Of a stretch of DNA of 64,000 nucleotides, positions 1-9,019 are shown piece by piece. The notes beneath the pieces were generated by a model. The model searched no databases. It saw only the letters and a list, made by a program, of their open reading frames with translations, and was not told where the DNA came from. The position numbers were made by a program, and so were the translations under genes. Source of the stretch: Chitinophaga sancti (GTDB taxonomy: Bacteria; Bacteroidota; Bacteroidia; Chitinophagales; Chitinophagaceae); the NCBI RefSeq assembly GCF_034087045.1, contig NZ_CP139247.1, forward strand, positions 3,932,001 through 3,996,000, read 5' to 3'. The stretch's first letter is position 1; each line of letters begins with the position of its first letter.

Positions 1-716
1 CCAACGGTGAAGTAGAAGTTATCGCGTGCAGTAGGTGTGTATTCCAATGCGAGGTATGCATTGTTGGTATTCACAGCGGCATTGCGATAACCATCAGTAG
101 CAGATAATCCTGCATCAACGCGGTAGAAGAGGTTTTTGCTCAGCGCACCACCGGCACCTACGCGCATTCTGCGGGTATTAAAGCTACCATAGGAGGCGGA
201 GAAGTCCGCTTTTTGCTCCGTAGTAGGGCGTTTGCGCACCATGTTGATAATGCCGCCTAATGCAGAGTGACCGAAAAGTACAGAGGCGGGACCTTTCAGC
301 ACTTCAATCCTTTCAATATTCGCGAGATTGGTGCTGGGCGCACTGGTGCTGATGTTGTGACGTTCATCTCTGACACCGTCTACCAGCAATACAAAGTTGT
401 TGAAACCACGGATGGTGAAGTGCTGAAAACCGCCGTAGGTGTTGTTTGCACGTACCCCGGTCACGTTTTTCATAGCTTCGCCCAGGTCGTCAGTGCCTCT
501 TTGTTCGATGGTTCTGGAAGATACAGCAGTCGTAGTCAATGGGAGATCCCGGATAGGGACATTGATCTTGTTGATGCTGGAACGTTGGGCATGATTGATG
601 GTGACTTCAGCTAATTGTTTGACAGTAGTGTCAGCAACAGATTGTGCCTGCATGGTGGCGGCGGACAGTGTACATGACAGCAGAATACCGGCGAAGGTGA
701 ATGTAGATGTTTGCAT
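1..716 (-). CDS. TonB-dependent outer-membrane receptor, N-terminal part (runs off the window)
   Basis: This is the first 238 codons of an outer-membrane receptor that imports a chelated nutrient using TonB energy. I read it directly from the minus strand; the ATG is at 716-714. It has a signal peptide (MQTSTFTFAGILLSC, cleaved near AQS), a TonB-box-like stretch (QLAEVTINH) and a plug domain from about residue 50 with the family signatures IEVLKGPASVLFG and GGIINMVRK. The start of the barrel follows before the window edge. The plug resembles TonB-dependent siderophore receptors. However, a cobalamin riboswitch lies 170 bp upstream on the same strand, so the real cargo may be a corrinoid or a cobalt/iron chelate. 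Family assignment is firm; the cargo is inference. Confidence 0.9.
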   Translation of the reverse strand, partial: MQTSTFTFAGILLSCTLSAATMQAQSVADTTVKQLAEVTINHAQRSSINKINVPIRDLPLTTTAVSSRTIEQRGTDDLGEAMKNVTGVRANNTYGGFQHFTIRGFNNFVLLVDGVRDERHNISTSAPSTNLANIERIEVLKGPASVLFGHSALGGIINMVRKRPTTEQKADFSASYGSFNTRRMRVGAGGALSKNLFYRVDAGLSATDGYRNAAVNTNNAYLALEYTPTARDNFYFTV

Positions 717-888
717 TGATAGAGTTGATGAAGAAATAATAATTCTCCTTGACTTTACCATGCTTTTGTGGGGAAGGAATGGAGGTGTGGTATAAGCACA
801 CGATGGTCCGTAAGTGAATACACTCCGGATTTAAAACTCCAAACCTTGACGTTGCTTCAGTCCACGAAAGCATTGCCAGCGTAAAAAA

Positions 889-1047
889 GGCAGGTCTCCT
901 GACTTGTAACATTGCTGCCGTCCTTCCCGATCATATCGATCAGTGGACATTGGTGGCAGCAACTGTGATTGTTACTTACAGTTGCGGGACAGTTCGTGAT
1001 TTTCACACGATTCCCTATTAATCTGCTGTTAAACAGAACCTTTTTTA
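889..1047 (-). promoter_or_regulatory. Cobalamin (AdoCbl) riboswitch
   Basis: On the minus strand the leader contains, in order, AGGGAATCGTGTGAAAATC, then GTCCCGCAACTGTAAGT and the closing segment AAGTCAGGAGACCTGCC at 889-905. These are the conserved core elements of the B12 riboswitch class. A variable stem with a GATCGATATGATC hairpin lies between them. The aptamer precedes the TonB receptor by about 170 nt, which leaves room for an expression platform. Such riboswitches normally repress their gene when cobalamin is abundant. Confidence 0.9.
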
Positions 1048-1080
1048 GGTGGGGGAAAGAAAAGAACTTAAAAACGTGGG

Positions 1081-1088
1081 CGAAGATA
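1081..1088 (-). promoter_or_regulatory. Possible -7 element for the riboswitch transcript
   Basis: The minus strand reads TATCTTCG, close to the Bacteroidota -7 consensus TAnnTTTG, and lies about 35 nt upstream of the riboswitch aptamer. I see no clear -33 TTG at the expected distance, so this is weak. Confidence 0.3.
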
Positions 1089-1212
1089 GGGATTTGATTT
1101 AAAATGGGAAGGTGTTTTTAATGGAGTCTATTGTTTGGGAAGAATAACCGTTTAAAGGGATTATTGTTTTTTAGTAAAGTTCGTTTGAAAAAAAACTCAT
1201 TTGAGAAGGAAA

Positions 1213-1246
1213 TATTACCCCATTTTTCAGGGGTAATACTATTATT
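1213..1246 (-). terminator. Hairpin terminator at the dipeptidase 3' end
   Basis: A 9-bp stem (TATTACCCC at 1213-1221 with GGGGTAATA at 1230-1238) lies immediately past the dipeptidase stop codon. It is T-rich on the plus side and could act in both directions, separating the dipeptidase from the receptor transcript. Confidence 0.55.
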
Positions 1247-2462
1247 TTTTTGTGGCAGCGTCAAATACACGGCAGAAATTACCTCCGCCTATTTTGCCTA
1301 TTTCTTCTTCATTAAAACCTGTTTTTAGCAGTGCATCCACTACTGCGTAGTAGAAGCCTACATTTTGATCAGCCCATGCAAGATTGGTGCGTTCGCCGAC
1401 GCGGGGTTTTTGAGGGCCATTTTCTTTAGGTTTGTTTTGCTCACCTTCCGGACCACCTTTATGCTCACCACCCGGTCCTCCGCCAAATCCAGATTGGGCA
1501 CCCGGCTTGTGATACGGAGGCGTCATCTTCGTATCCGTACCAATACACACATGATCTACACCTACAATATCCACCAATGCCCTGATATTCTGTGCATACT
1601 CCAACGGGGTATCCGCCAGATGCGTCCACACGCCAATCACTCCACCTGCATCTGCCACTACTTTCGCATTCTCCCTGCTGATGAGCCTTTTGTACATCAT
1701 CTTCGCCATCCCGGGATTATTCCCCAGCTGTGTATTCAACCCTGTATGAGAAATAAACACCGGTTGTGCAGCCACCTTCAATGCCATTGCCACCGTATTC
1801 CCATCGCAATGTGCGAGGTCCACCAGTATACCTAGCCTGTTACATTCCCTGATCACATCTGCACCAAACGTAGTTAGTCCTCCAAATGCAGGTTCATTCG
1901 TATACACATCCCCCAAAGGCACTGATGCATCGCTGTCGTGTAATAAAGTAAGATGACGTAACCCGCGTTTATAACCTATTTCCACTCTTTCCACCTTTCC
2001 TTCCAACCAGTGTGCGCCTTCAACAGACTGAATCACAATTGGCTGTTTTTTCTTCTTTGCTTTGCGCAGATCTTCCATGTTCAGGGCCCGTTTCATCTTG
2101 TTTTTAGCCAGTTCAGCATCCATTGCTGTCAGGCCATTCAGGAAACGATCATAGGCTTCTCCGTTGGGATCTAATTTCTTGTAGTCAACCGCAAAGGTCA
2201 TGCAAATGGCTGATAAACCAGAGCGTTTCATCTCTCCTGCCAGGTCAACATCGGGCCCAGGAATATCTTCTTTGGTCAAAGGAACGTCTACGTGATTATG
2301 TGTATCAATTCCGTAAGTAGCTGCTACGATAGCTGCTACACGTGGGTCTATGTCACTGATAGCCCATGATGATAAGGGGTTTAGCATCATTGCTGCCCCT
2401 GTGCCGGATATGGCGGTTAGGAACTCCCGCCTGGACCATGCTGATAGAGATTTCATTGTCAT
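1242..2462 (-). CDS. Membrane dipeptidase (peptidase M19 family), Tat-type signal
   Basis: This 406-aa zinc-dependent dipeptidase (renal dipeptidase family) hydrolyses dipeptides and can act on beta-lactam-like bonds. A twin-arginine signal (SRREFLTA, residues 10-17) implies export of the folded protein. Family signatures are DTHNHVD (residues 53-59), EGAHWLEG with the bridging Glu, LVDLAHCDG and VFISHTG. The usual first metal motif is DxHxD; here the sequence is D-T-H-N-H, so the second acid is a histidine. A low-complexity Gly/Pro/Lys insert of about 40 residues lies near the C terminus (FGGGPGGEHKGGPEG). ATG at 2462 is used, but the ATG two codons later is equally possible. It is a single gene flanked by a terminator. 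Confidence 0.88.
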   Translation of the reverse strand: MTMKSLSAWSRREFLTAISGTGAAMMLNPLSSWAISDIDPRVAAIVAATYGIDTHNHVDVPLTKEDIPGPDVDLAGEMKRSGLSAICMTFAVDYKKLDPNGEAYDRFLNGLTAMDAELAKNKMKRALNMEDLRKAKKKKQPIVIQSVEGAHWLEGKVERVEIGYKRGLRHLTLLHDSDASVPLGDVYTNEPAFGGLTTFGADVIRECNRLGILVDLAHCDGNTVAMALKVAAQPVFISHTGLNTQLGNNPGMAKMMYKRLISRENAKVVADAGGVIGVWTHLADTPLEYAQNIRALVDIVGVDHVCIGTDTKMTPPYHKPGAQSGFGGGPGGEHKGGPEGEQNKPKENGPQKPRVGERTNLAWADQNVGFYYAVVDALLKTGFNEEEIGKIGGGNFCRVFDAATKK

Positions 2463-2674
2463 TGCCAGTTAAGGGGACTAATTTATAGAAAAGGGGGTAG
2501 GTTAAAATGTTAAAACAGAAGACCGGAAAATGCCTTATTTTACTGGTATTCCCATAATTATTCAGGATGTGAAATGCGGATACTTTCCAAACTTTTATGT
2601 GTATAATTTAATCATGGATGGTTTTCGAAGTCAGGATATGGGGAGTTTTTCTTTCGAAAGATGCCGTATTCAAT

Positions 2675-3214
2675 TTAATCATTCATCCCTTTCCCCGCCA
2701 GAATCTGCGGAATATATTTCTCTATCCTTGCTTCCCGCGTTTTAGATTGTTTAGCCCCTGAAAAGAAAAACACATATGCTTTTTGTCTGCCGGGAGTGAG
2801 TGCCTCAAATGCTTTTTTTAATTTCGGTTGTTTATGAAATTGTTGCTGCAACTCTTCAGGAATATTAACCGGCGTCTTCTTTGTATCCACTTTCAACCCT
2901 GCTTTCTCTACTTCTATAGCTTCGTAAATACAAGCCTTTAGAATAGCTGCTACCTGCGTGATCTCTTTTACATTCGTAAATCGTGCCTGCCGGCCTACCT
3001 GTGTATTCTCGCCAGTTTTTACAAGGATACCATCAGGATCGGTGAGCAATGCCCCCTTGAAAAAGAGGAGTGCGCAATAGTCTTTAAACCCCTGTATGAT
3101 CACGATGTTTTTACCTTCGTAATCAAAGCAGGGCTTACCCCACTTAGTGGCTTCATTGAGGCCACAATCCTGTATGATCTTTCTCAGTTTTTCAGTTTCC
3201 TTTTCCCACATCAT
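2675..3214 (-). CDS. YdeI/OmdA-like protein with DUF1801-type N-terminal domain
   Basis: This 179-aa cytoplasmic protein has two parts. The N-terminal about 110 residues look like the DUF1801/YdhG fold (KWGKPCFDYEGKNIVII, then the typical LLFFKGALL). The C-terminal about 60 residues match the YdeI/OmdA (bacteriocin-protection-like) segment, with FEALTPGRQKAYVFF and a conserved pattern of basic residues. The biochemical role of the family is not well established. It lies alone between the dipeptidase and the esterase on the same strand, 38 bp after the esterase start. Confidence 0.75.
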   Translation of the reverse strand: MMWEKETEKLRKIIQDCGLNEATKWGKPCFDYEGKNIVIIQGFKDYCALLFFKGALLTDPDGILVKTGENTQVGRQARFTNVKEITQVAAILKACIYEAIEVEKAGLKVDTKKTPVNIPEELQQQFHKQPKLKKAFEALTPGRQKAYVFFFSGAKQSKTREARIEKYIPQILAGKGMND

Positions 3215-3252
3215 TGGTTATAATATTTTAAAGCTAAAATAGCTCCAATCAG

Positions 3253-4746
3253 TTATAATGTAAATATAGTAATTAACCGCTCTAACATCGTTGTATTATA
3301 AAAAGGAAGTGATACCGGATTGATCTGCTTTAAACTTGATGGAGGCAGATAAGTAAGCTTTAATCCAAAGTCTGCATTGTGATGTATGTAATTTATCCGG
3401 TACGGATAAAAACCTTTTTCCAACGGTACGATATACGTATACGTGAACTCGCTGGAAGACCCTTTCCAGCGGATCAGTTCCTGACCATTCAAATAGAATT
3501 GTGAATCTGTATCAGCATTGAATACAAATACATAATACCCGGCTTCTTTCGCCTCCATCCAACCATTTACTTCGAGGTTAAAATCATTCTTCCGCGGGAG
3601 CGTTAATTTATCTTTGATGATCCCTGCCAGTTTCGGTTTTTTCAGATCCTCCTCGTAATACTTATAACTCGTCTCAGCTCCTCCTTTGGCCGCTGCTTTC
3701 AGGGGCTTACCAGTAGTGAACACACCTGATTTCATTTTATCATAGCGTGCGCGGTTGGTAAATTGTCTGATTGTCAGCTTCGCAGTATCATCAATATTCA
3801 CGATCCCTTTTATTGCAGGCGAAGAGATCGTAGGGGTTGTACCATCCAAAGTATAACGCATATTTGTTGTATCTCCAAAAGACCATACATTGATAGGTTG
3901 TCCTTTTATCACTATCCCATTCATCGGATGAAAACTAATATGGCTTTTATTCCAACCGAAAGTAAATTTCAAACCATCGTAGGTGCTCTTTAACCGGATA
4001 GAACTATGTGTTTCATCAGTATATTGAATTACCTTCCATGTCAGTTCCGCAGGTGCTTTTTGATGAAGTATCGTATCTATATCTGTTACCTTCATGGCTT
4101 CCGCTTCTCTACCCAGTCTGCCACTGATGAATAAGGTATGATTGGAACCCGCCAATGCCGGCAGTTTCTCCGGGGCTATTTTAGGTATATAGCCATGGTC
4201 CCACCACAGACTGGGGTCAACAGCAATGTATGATTTGAATACATCAGGTGCTGTCAGTAAGGCATTGATCACAAACAGTCCGCCCAATGAATGCCCCCAA
4301 AGGGTATTATCTCCATTGGATGGATAATTCTTATTGATATAAGGAATCAACTCATCTTTGAAAAAATGCAGGAAGTTGTTGCCTCCACCCGAAGTAGGCC
4401 AGTCTTCCACATGGGTGGGTGTAAGGTCTTTGTTACGATCAATGCCTAATACACTCACTACAATGGTGGGTGGTACACTCCCTTCACCTTCTATAAATCG
4501 TTGTACATTGTTGATTAGACCGGTATTCCAGTTGCCTCCGTCCAATACATAAATTACGTCGTAACGGGTATTGCTTCCCGGCTTGTAATCTTGTGGTGTA
4601 AATACCTGGATCAATCTTTCCTGTTGTAAGATGGTAGAGTAAATAGAGTCAATTCTATTACCTGTATATACGCTTCTTACGGTATCCTGTGCCTGCACTG
4701 TCCCCGTTATAATGAGGATAGCAAAAATGAGACTCCTTACTTTCAT
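3253..4746 (-). CDS. Secreted alpha/beta-hydrolase esterase (Fes/IroE type) with C-terminal PA14-like module
   Basis: This 497-aa exported hydrolase begins with a cleavable signal peptide (LIFAILIITGTVQAQ). Residues about 30-270 form an esterase-D/enterochelin-esterase-like alpha/beta hydrolase: oxyanion region VIYVLDGG, nucleophile elbow WGHSLGGLF with Ser153, and a DETHSS stretch that probably carries the catalytic His near residue 246. A chitobiase/beta-hexosaminidase C-terminal-like segment follows (MRYTLDGTTPT). The last about 130 residues resemble PA14 (AGYYVFVFNADTDSQFYLNG), which usually binds carbohydrate. The substrate is not evident; an acylated sugar or siderophore ester is possible. 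Confidence 0.82.
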   Translation of the reverse strand: MKVRSLIFAILIITGTVQAQDTVRSVYTGNRIDSIYSTILQQERLIQVFTPQDYKPGSNTRYDVIYVLDGGNWNTGLINNVQRFIEGEGSVPPTIVVSVLGIDRNKDLTPTHVEDWPTSGGGNNFLHFFKDELIPYINKNYPSNGDNTLWGHSLGGLFVINALLTAPDVFKSYIAVDPSLWWDHGYIPKIAPEKLPALAGSNHTLFISGRLGREAEAMKVTDIDTILHQKAPAELTWKVIQYTDETHSSIRLKSTYDGLKFTFGWNKSHISFHPMNGIVIKGQPINVWSFGDTTNMRYTLDGTTPTISSPAIKGIVNIDDTAKLTIRQFTNRARYDKMKSGVFTTGKPLKAAAKGGAETSYKYYEEDLKKPKLAGIIKDKLTLPRKNDFNLEVNGWMEAKEAGYYVFVFNADTDSQFYLNGQELIRWKGSSSEFTYTYIVPLEKGFYPYRINYIHHNADFGLKLTYLPPSSLKQINPVSLPFYNTTMLERLITIFTL

Positions 4747-4807
4747 GGTGGTTTAGGTTAATTTTCCCTAAGATAAGTACATTTGTATATATGGAGATCA
4801 TGAAAGA

Positions 4808-5245
4808 TCATTTAGAAAATCGTAAGAATGTTTTCAGATAAACAGATAAATGGTCTGCCAGTTTGCGATAAGGATCTTTTCCTTCCTGCGGAGGACTGTA
4901 TTGGTATACAGGCGGGTCATCTCCTTCATCGAGTCTGAAAAACCAGAACTGCCCGGTTACGCCCGAACCACTGAAAGGGAATTGGTTTTTATCCTTCATA
5001 AAGTCGGTACCATCTTCTTCCGCATTTTCCCTTGCCATATCATGTAGTGCCTGCATACCATCATACGAACCATCACTGAAAGCGACGATATTAAACGCAG
5101 CAGAGGGCCCCACAATGCGGATGAGTTCTCTGAACGCTTCAGGGAAGGGTGCACCGAAGCCTGTTTCTAATTTTTTAATAGTTTTTTCGTTGGATTTGGT
5201 CGTCTGGTAATAGTCGGCTACAAAGCCGAGGTATTGATACTTCAT
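4808..5245 (-). CDS. SMI1/KNR4 (SUKH) family protein
   Basis: This is a protein of 145 aa if translation starts at the ATG at 5245, beginning MKYQYLGF. A longer reading frame extends to 5362 but overlaps the divergent SDR gene and encodes an atypical Cys-rich start, so I prefer the internal ATG. The pattern KKLETGFGAPFPEAFRELI followed by an acidic middle (ENAEEDGTDF) and FWFFRLDEGDDPPVY is typical of SUKH-superfamily proteins. Members serve as immunity proteins to contact-dependent toxins or as orphan regulators. No toxin gene is adjacent, so the role is open. Confidence 0.72.
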   Translation of the reverse strand: MKYQYLGFVADYYQTTKSNEKTIKKLETGFGAPFPEAFRELIRIVGPSAAFNIVAFSDGSYDGMQALHDMARENAEEDGTDFMKDKNQFPFSGSGVTGQFWFFRLDEGDDPPVYQYSPPQEGKDPYRKLADHLSVYLKTFLRFSK

Positions 5246-5328
5246 AGAATAGGTTGCGCTACAAGTTAATAAAAAAAACGAACAGTAAAGACCGCTGCCA
5301 TTGGCCTGGCTTTTGAAGTCACAATCAT

Positions 5329-6303
5329 ATGGAAAACAAAACGATCGTAATAACAGGTGCATCCAGTGGCGCAGGCAAAGCGACTGCCCTTGAGCTGGCT
5401 CCGGAAAGAGTAAACCTTGTGCTGGCAGCCAGAAATGAGACCGCTTTATTGGAACTGGGAGATGAATGCCGGGAGTTAGGCGCTGATGTATTGGTGCTGC
5501 CTACTGATGTAGGAGATCGCACTGCGATGCTGGAACTGGCGCAGAAAGCCTTTGAATGGAAAGGACGTATCGATGTGTGGGTAAATAACGCCGGTGTACT
5601 GGCTGCAGGGACTTTTGAAGAAACACCGTGGGAAACTCATCAGCAGGTCATCACTACTAACCTGCTTGGTTATATGAGTGGCACCCATGCTGTACTCCCA
5701 TTTTTCAAAAGACAGGGTGCGGGTATCCTGATCAATAATATTTCCATTGGAGGTTATATTCCTGTTCCTTATGGTAGTGCTTATACAGCCAGTAAATATG
5801 CACTCAGGGGATTTTTTGAATCTATCAAAGGAGAGTTGGCAGCATGGCCGGACATTCATGTGGTAGACCTGTATCCTGCATTCCTTGATACCCCTGGTAT
5901 ACAACATGCGGCTAATTATACGGGTAAGGTATTGAAAAATGCACCGCCGGTATCTGATCCTAAAGTGGTGGCGGAAGCTGTGAAGGCTTCTATCTTACGG
6001 CCTTTGTCAAACAGGTATCCGGGTGGTGTGCCAAAGTTGTTTAAGTTGGGGCATGCACTGGCACCGGAACTGATGGTGAAGTTTACGGGTTTATTGATGA
6101 GGGGGTATTTTAAAAAGGCGGATCCGATTGCAAAGACAGATGGGAATATTTTCAACACAGTGGATTATTCAATGAGTACGAATGGAAACGCAAGGCCACG
6201 GTTGGCAAGGAGTACAAGGCAGCAGATAGCGGTTGGGTTGGTGATGGCAGGAGTGGGGTTCCTGGCGATTAAGTTATTGACGGGAAAGAAGAAGTTGGCC
6301 TAA
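5329..6303 (+). CDS. SDR-family oxidoreductase with C-terminal membrane anchor
   Basis: This 324-aa classical short-chain dehydrogenase has an NAD(P) motif TGASSGAGKATA (residues about 9-20), NNAG, the catalytic pair YTASKY with an upstream Ser (NNISIGG), and a C-terminal extension. The extension ends in a hydrophobic helix followed by lysines (VGLVMAGVGFLAIKLL, then GKKKLA), which suggests anchoring to the inner membrane. It is divergent from the SUKH gene. The substrate is unknown. Confidence 0.85.
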   Translation: MENKTIVITGASSGAGKATALELAPERVNLVLAARNETALLELGDECRELGADVLVLPTDVGDRTAMLELAQKAFEWKGRIDVWVNNAGVLAAGTFEETPWETHQQVITTNLLGYMSGTHAVLPFFKRQGAGILINNISIGGYIPVPYGSAYTASKYALRGFFESIKGELAAWPDIHVVDLYPAFLDTPGIQHAANYTGKVLKNAPPVSDPKVVAEAVKASILRPLSNRYPGGVPKLFKLGHALAPELMVKFTGLLMRGYFKKADPIAKTDGNIFNTVDYSMSTNGNARPRLARSTRQQIAVGLVMAGVGFLAIKLLTGKKKLA

Positions 6304-6539
6304 TCATTCGTTACATTTCTCGCCGCCAATGCATCAGGTGTATCTAATAATAATTTCTTCAATTTTTTGCAATCTGGTGGCTGTTTCGCAAGATTATCCA
6401 CCATTTTTCAGGTTGTTGCGAATTTAACGAAATCCCGCTTCCCTGCAATGTTTCGACTATGTTATGAAAAGAACTTTACATCTGGCGGAATAGAGTTAAA
6501 TTAAATTTCATAAATTAGGCGATACATCCCTTCAAGAAA

Positions 6540-7649
6540 ATGAAACTTAGTGCCTGTATTCTGATTGTTTGTACACTTTTTCCATTCATTGCCTATCCGC
6601 AAAAGACACTGCTTGACAGCCTTTTGGCCGATAAACATATTGCCGGTTTTGAAGCGATCACTATTGAGAAAGGCAAAGTGACCTGGACGGGCTACTACGG
6701 TTATCAAAATATAGAAAAGAAAATACCCGTAGGACCTAACACAATTTTTGAAGCTGCCTCCACATCAAAAACAGTCACCGCCGCTGCTTTAATGCAATTG
6801 TATGCAGCTGGCAAGTTTAAGCTGGATGACGATGTTAATCATTACCTTGATTTTCATCTTGTCAATCCCGCATTCCCGAATAAAGCAATTACTTTCCGAC
6901 AACTATTACAACATCGATCTTCCATTGATGATAATGTAGACTACCTGCATGAATTTTGGGAAACCAACCATGGAGATCCTACCATTCCGCTACCTGCATT
7001 TATAAAGGATTATTTCACAACACAAGGCAGGCATTATGACAAAGAAAAGAACTTCTACACCTATCCACCCGGTGCCAAAACGAATTATTCCAATATGGGG
7101 ATTGCATTGCTTGGATACCTTGTAGAAAGGCTTTCCGGCGTGGACTTTAGCACATATTGCAAAACACATTTATTCAAACCGCTTGACATGCCGCATACCG
7201 GTTGGTTCCTGCATGATGTAGATAGTAGCCAGGTTGCTATGCCATACCGGTATTCCGATTCGCTGCATACCTATCAACCTTTAGGTTATGGTGGATTTCC
7301 TGATTACCCCGCCGGTAGTCTGCATACAAATGTCACACAGTTTGCCCATTTCCTCATTGCCTGGACGGGGCAGGGGATTTATAATAACAAGCAGGTGATA
7401 GATAGCAATGCTATCCAGACATTGACCCCTGATGAATTTAACCAGGGGTTTCATACCTGGTTCCAATATGCAACGAATAAAGGCGCTATCTTGTATTGTC
7501 ATACCGGTTCTGCAAACGGCGTTTCTTCATTTATATCCTACAGTCCGGGGAGTAAAAAAGGGATGATCTTTCTCTGTAATGGAGAACTGGAAAATAGCAA
7601 AGCATGGAGAGATATAATTGATACCCTTTATAGTCAGGGGTTTAAATGA
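6540..7649 (+). CDS. Exported serine hydrolase, class C beta-lactamase fold
   Basis: This 369-aa penicillin-binding-protein-like serine hydrolase has a short signal peptide (CILIVCTLFPFIAYPQ). Active-site motifs are S74-x-x-K77 (ASTSKTVTA), Y-S-N near residue 183 (TNYSNMGIALLGYL) and H-T-G near residue 322 (CHTGSANG), the three motifs of the family. It may act as an esterase or D-Ala-D-Ala-type peptidase; a true beta-lactamase role cannot be inferred. It is a single gene closed by a strong hairpin shared with the convergent gene. Confidence 0.87.
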   Translation: MKLSACILIVCTLFPFIAYPQKTLLDSLLADKHIAGFEAITIEKGKVTWTGYYGYQNIEKKIPVGPNTIFEAASTSKTVTAAALMQLYAAGKFKLDDDVNHYLDFHLVNPAFPNKAITFRQLLQHRSSIDDNVDYLHEFWETNHGDPTIPLPAFIKDYFTTQGRHYDKEKNFYTYPPGAKTNYSNMGIALLGYLVERLSGVDFSTYCKTHLFKPLDMPHTGWFLHDVDSSQVAMPYRYSDSLHTYQPLGYGGFPDYPAGSLHTNVTQFAHFLIAWTGQGIYNNKQVIDSNAIQTLTPDEFNQGFHTWFQYATNKGAILYCHTGSANGVSSFISYSPGSKKGMIFLCNGELENSKAWRDIIDTLYSQGFK

Positions 7650-7698
7650 TATCCAGGCGAGTAAATAATAGCTTTCTGAAAAAAATAAAGTCGACCTT

Positions 7699-7744
7699 AT
7701 AAGAAGAGCGTGTATCTTTCTTTTAAAATACACGCTCTTCTTAT
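7699..7744. terminator. Bidirectional terminator between convergent genes
   Basis: A perfect 17-bp inverted repeat (7699-7715 with 7728-7744, core AAGAAGAGCGTGTAT) has a 12-nt loop with a T run. It lies between the plus-strand serine hydrolase and the minus-strand lipoprotein gene. Confidence 0.85.
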
Positions 7745-7760
7745 ATTCATTCACTGTTAA

Positions 7761-8309
7761 CTATTCACCCAGTTTGAATGATTTCGCCACCTTATCAAAT
7801 ACCGGCCTGTACTTCGTCTTCTTATCAGGCGCACAAATTCCTGTAATCACATACGCAATACCATCAGCCGGAAATACATACGCCATCAGATCCGCTTTCA
7901 CTCCCTGCATTTCCATCGTATAATTATACCATGCACCATGTATCCCATTTGCCTCAATATCTCCATTTGCCACTACTTTTGAACCCGGTAATATTTGTTC
8001 CAGTGAAGACAGTGATTTGTTAATATAAGTTTTGAGCGACACCCCCTGCATAGACTCCGTCACCATATTAATATTGGGATTTGGTACTTCACCCGTTTGC
8101 GGAGAGAAGATATAGTAGTAATTAATCCCCTGAATCGTCTTACGATCCGTAGTCCATCCTTCAGGTGTGTCTAAATGAAAATGCTCACTACCTTTGTTTA
8201 AGTTGGTTTTGTCAATGTAGTTTAAAACGTCTTCTGCAGTTTTGGGTTGCTTGTTATTATTACATGCAAAAGCCAGGGTTAAAACGAGTAGTCCCAATAT
8301 TTTTTTCAT
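7761..8309 (-). CDS. Putative lipoprotein of unknown function
   Basis: This is a 182-aa protein with a lipoprotein signal (KKILGLLVLTLAFAC, lipid-modified Cys16) followed by an Asn/Lys-rich linker. The body contains DTPEGWTTDRKTIQGINYY, an arrangement seen in small Bacteroidota lipoproteins with a PsbP/Mog1-like fold. I do not recognise a named family with certainty. It is monocistronic, between the shared terminator and the DinB genes. Confidence 0.6.
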   Translation of the reverse strand: MKKILGLLVLTLAFACNNNKQPKTAEDVLNYIDKTNLNKGSEHFHLDTPEGWTTDRKTIQGINYYYIFSPQTGEVPNPNINMVTESMQGVSLKTYINKSLSSLEQILPGSKVVANGDIEANGIHGAWYNYTMEMQGVKADLMAYVFPADGIAYVITGICAPDKKTKYRPVFDKVAKSFKLGE

Positions 8310-8384
8310 TCTATCAGAAATTTTGGTTGAAATCTACTACGAAAATAGTATTTCTTGTCATATGACCTGCCACTATTCTTCCTT

Positions 8385-8975
8385 TCATACTACCTTTACC
8401 GTATATTTTGCTCTCAGTGCCTGTGCCATATGTCTTTGTTCATGTGCTATCGTAAAACGGAATGTATCGCCTAGTGAGAATTTTAACCAGCTACCTAATG
8501 TCGTGGGAATTTTGATGCTTTCAAGATGCACAAGTTTTGCCTGTTCCAGTAGCTGCTTTGTTCTTTCCTGCCAGCTGATAAATTCATTGACTACTTGTTT
8601 TGCATCAAGGTCCGCGAGTGGTCTGTAGCCCTTTGGCGCCTGCATCTTCATCCCCGGATGACCATCGGCTTTGGGCATCATCAGCTTTGTAAAATAATTC
8701 CCCAGCCAACCACTTTTGAATACTGGTGATGGAGAAGGAGGCAGACTGCCCGTCAATTTTCCCGTAATCGCCTTTTCGATGGCCGGAATGTAGAATCGGG
8801 CATATGCATTCAGGTGGTCCAGGCATTGCGCCGCACTCCATTTGCCTGGTGCAGGCTGGCGCAATAACACTTCTTCCTTAGCAGGTAATAATTGTTCTTT
8901 TGCAATGTTCAACAGTACATCTACCTGCTGGTGCAATTCATTTAATAATGTTGGGGTATCAAATTTGCGTGACAT
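8385..8975 (-). CDS. DinB-family putative metal-dependent protein
   Basis: This 196-aa four-helix-bundle protein of the DinB/YfiT superfamily shows WSAAQCLDHLNAYARFY, where the His is one likely metal ligand, and TIAHEQRHMAQALRA near the C terminus, which supplies the usual H-x3-H pair. Such proteins bind a divalent metal; some are thiol transferases. It is followed by a second DinB gene on the same strand, probably through ancient duplication. Confidence 0.8.
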   Translation of the reverse strand: MSRKFDTPTLLNELHQQVDVLLNIAKEQLLPAKEEVLLRQPAPGKWSAAQCLDHLNAYARFYIPAIEKAITGKLTGSLPPSPSPVFKSGWLGNYFTKLMMPKADGHPGMKMQAPKGYRPLADLDAKQVVNEFISWQERTKQLLEQAKLVHLESIKIPTTLGSWLKFSLGDTFRFTIAHEQRHMAQALRAKYTVKVV

Positions 8976-9019
8976 AATGTGCCAAATATAGGAATTTGCC
9001 CCGACCTGCGGGGCAATTT

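Noticed and set aside
4777..4786. TACATTTG promoter-like element on the plus strand upstream of the esterase
   Set aside because: No plus-strand gene follows for more than 500 bp and no -33 element is present.
4808..5362. Longer version of the SUKH gene starting at 5362
   Set aside because: It would overlap the start of the divergent SDR gene and add an atypical Cys-rich N terminus; the ATG at 5245 gives a normal SUKH protein.
6300..6404. Minus-strand frame of 34 codons (start MVDNLAKQPPDC) overlapping the SDR stop
   Set aside because: It has no promoter, no recognisable family and a length compatible with chance.
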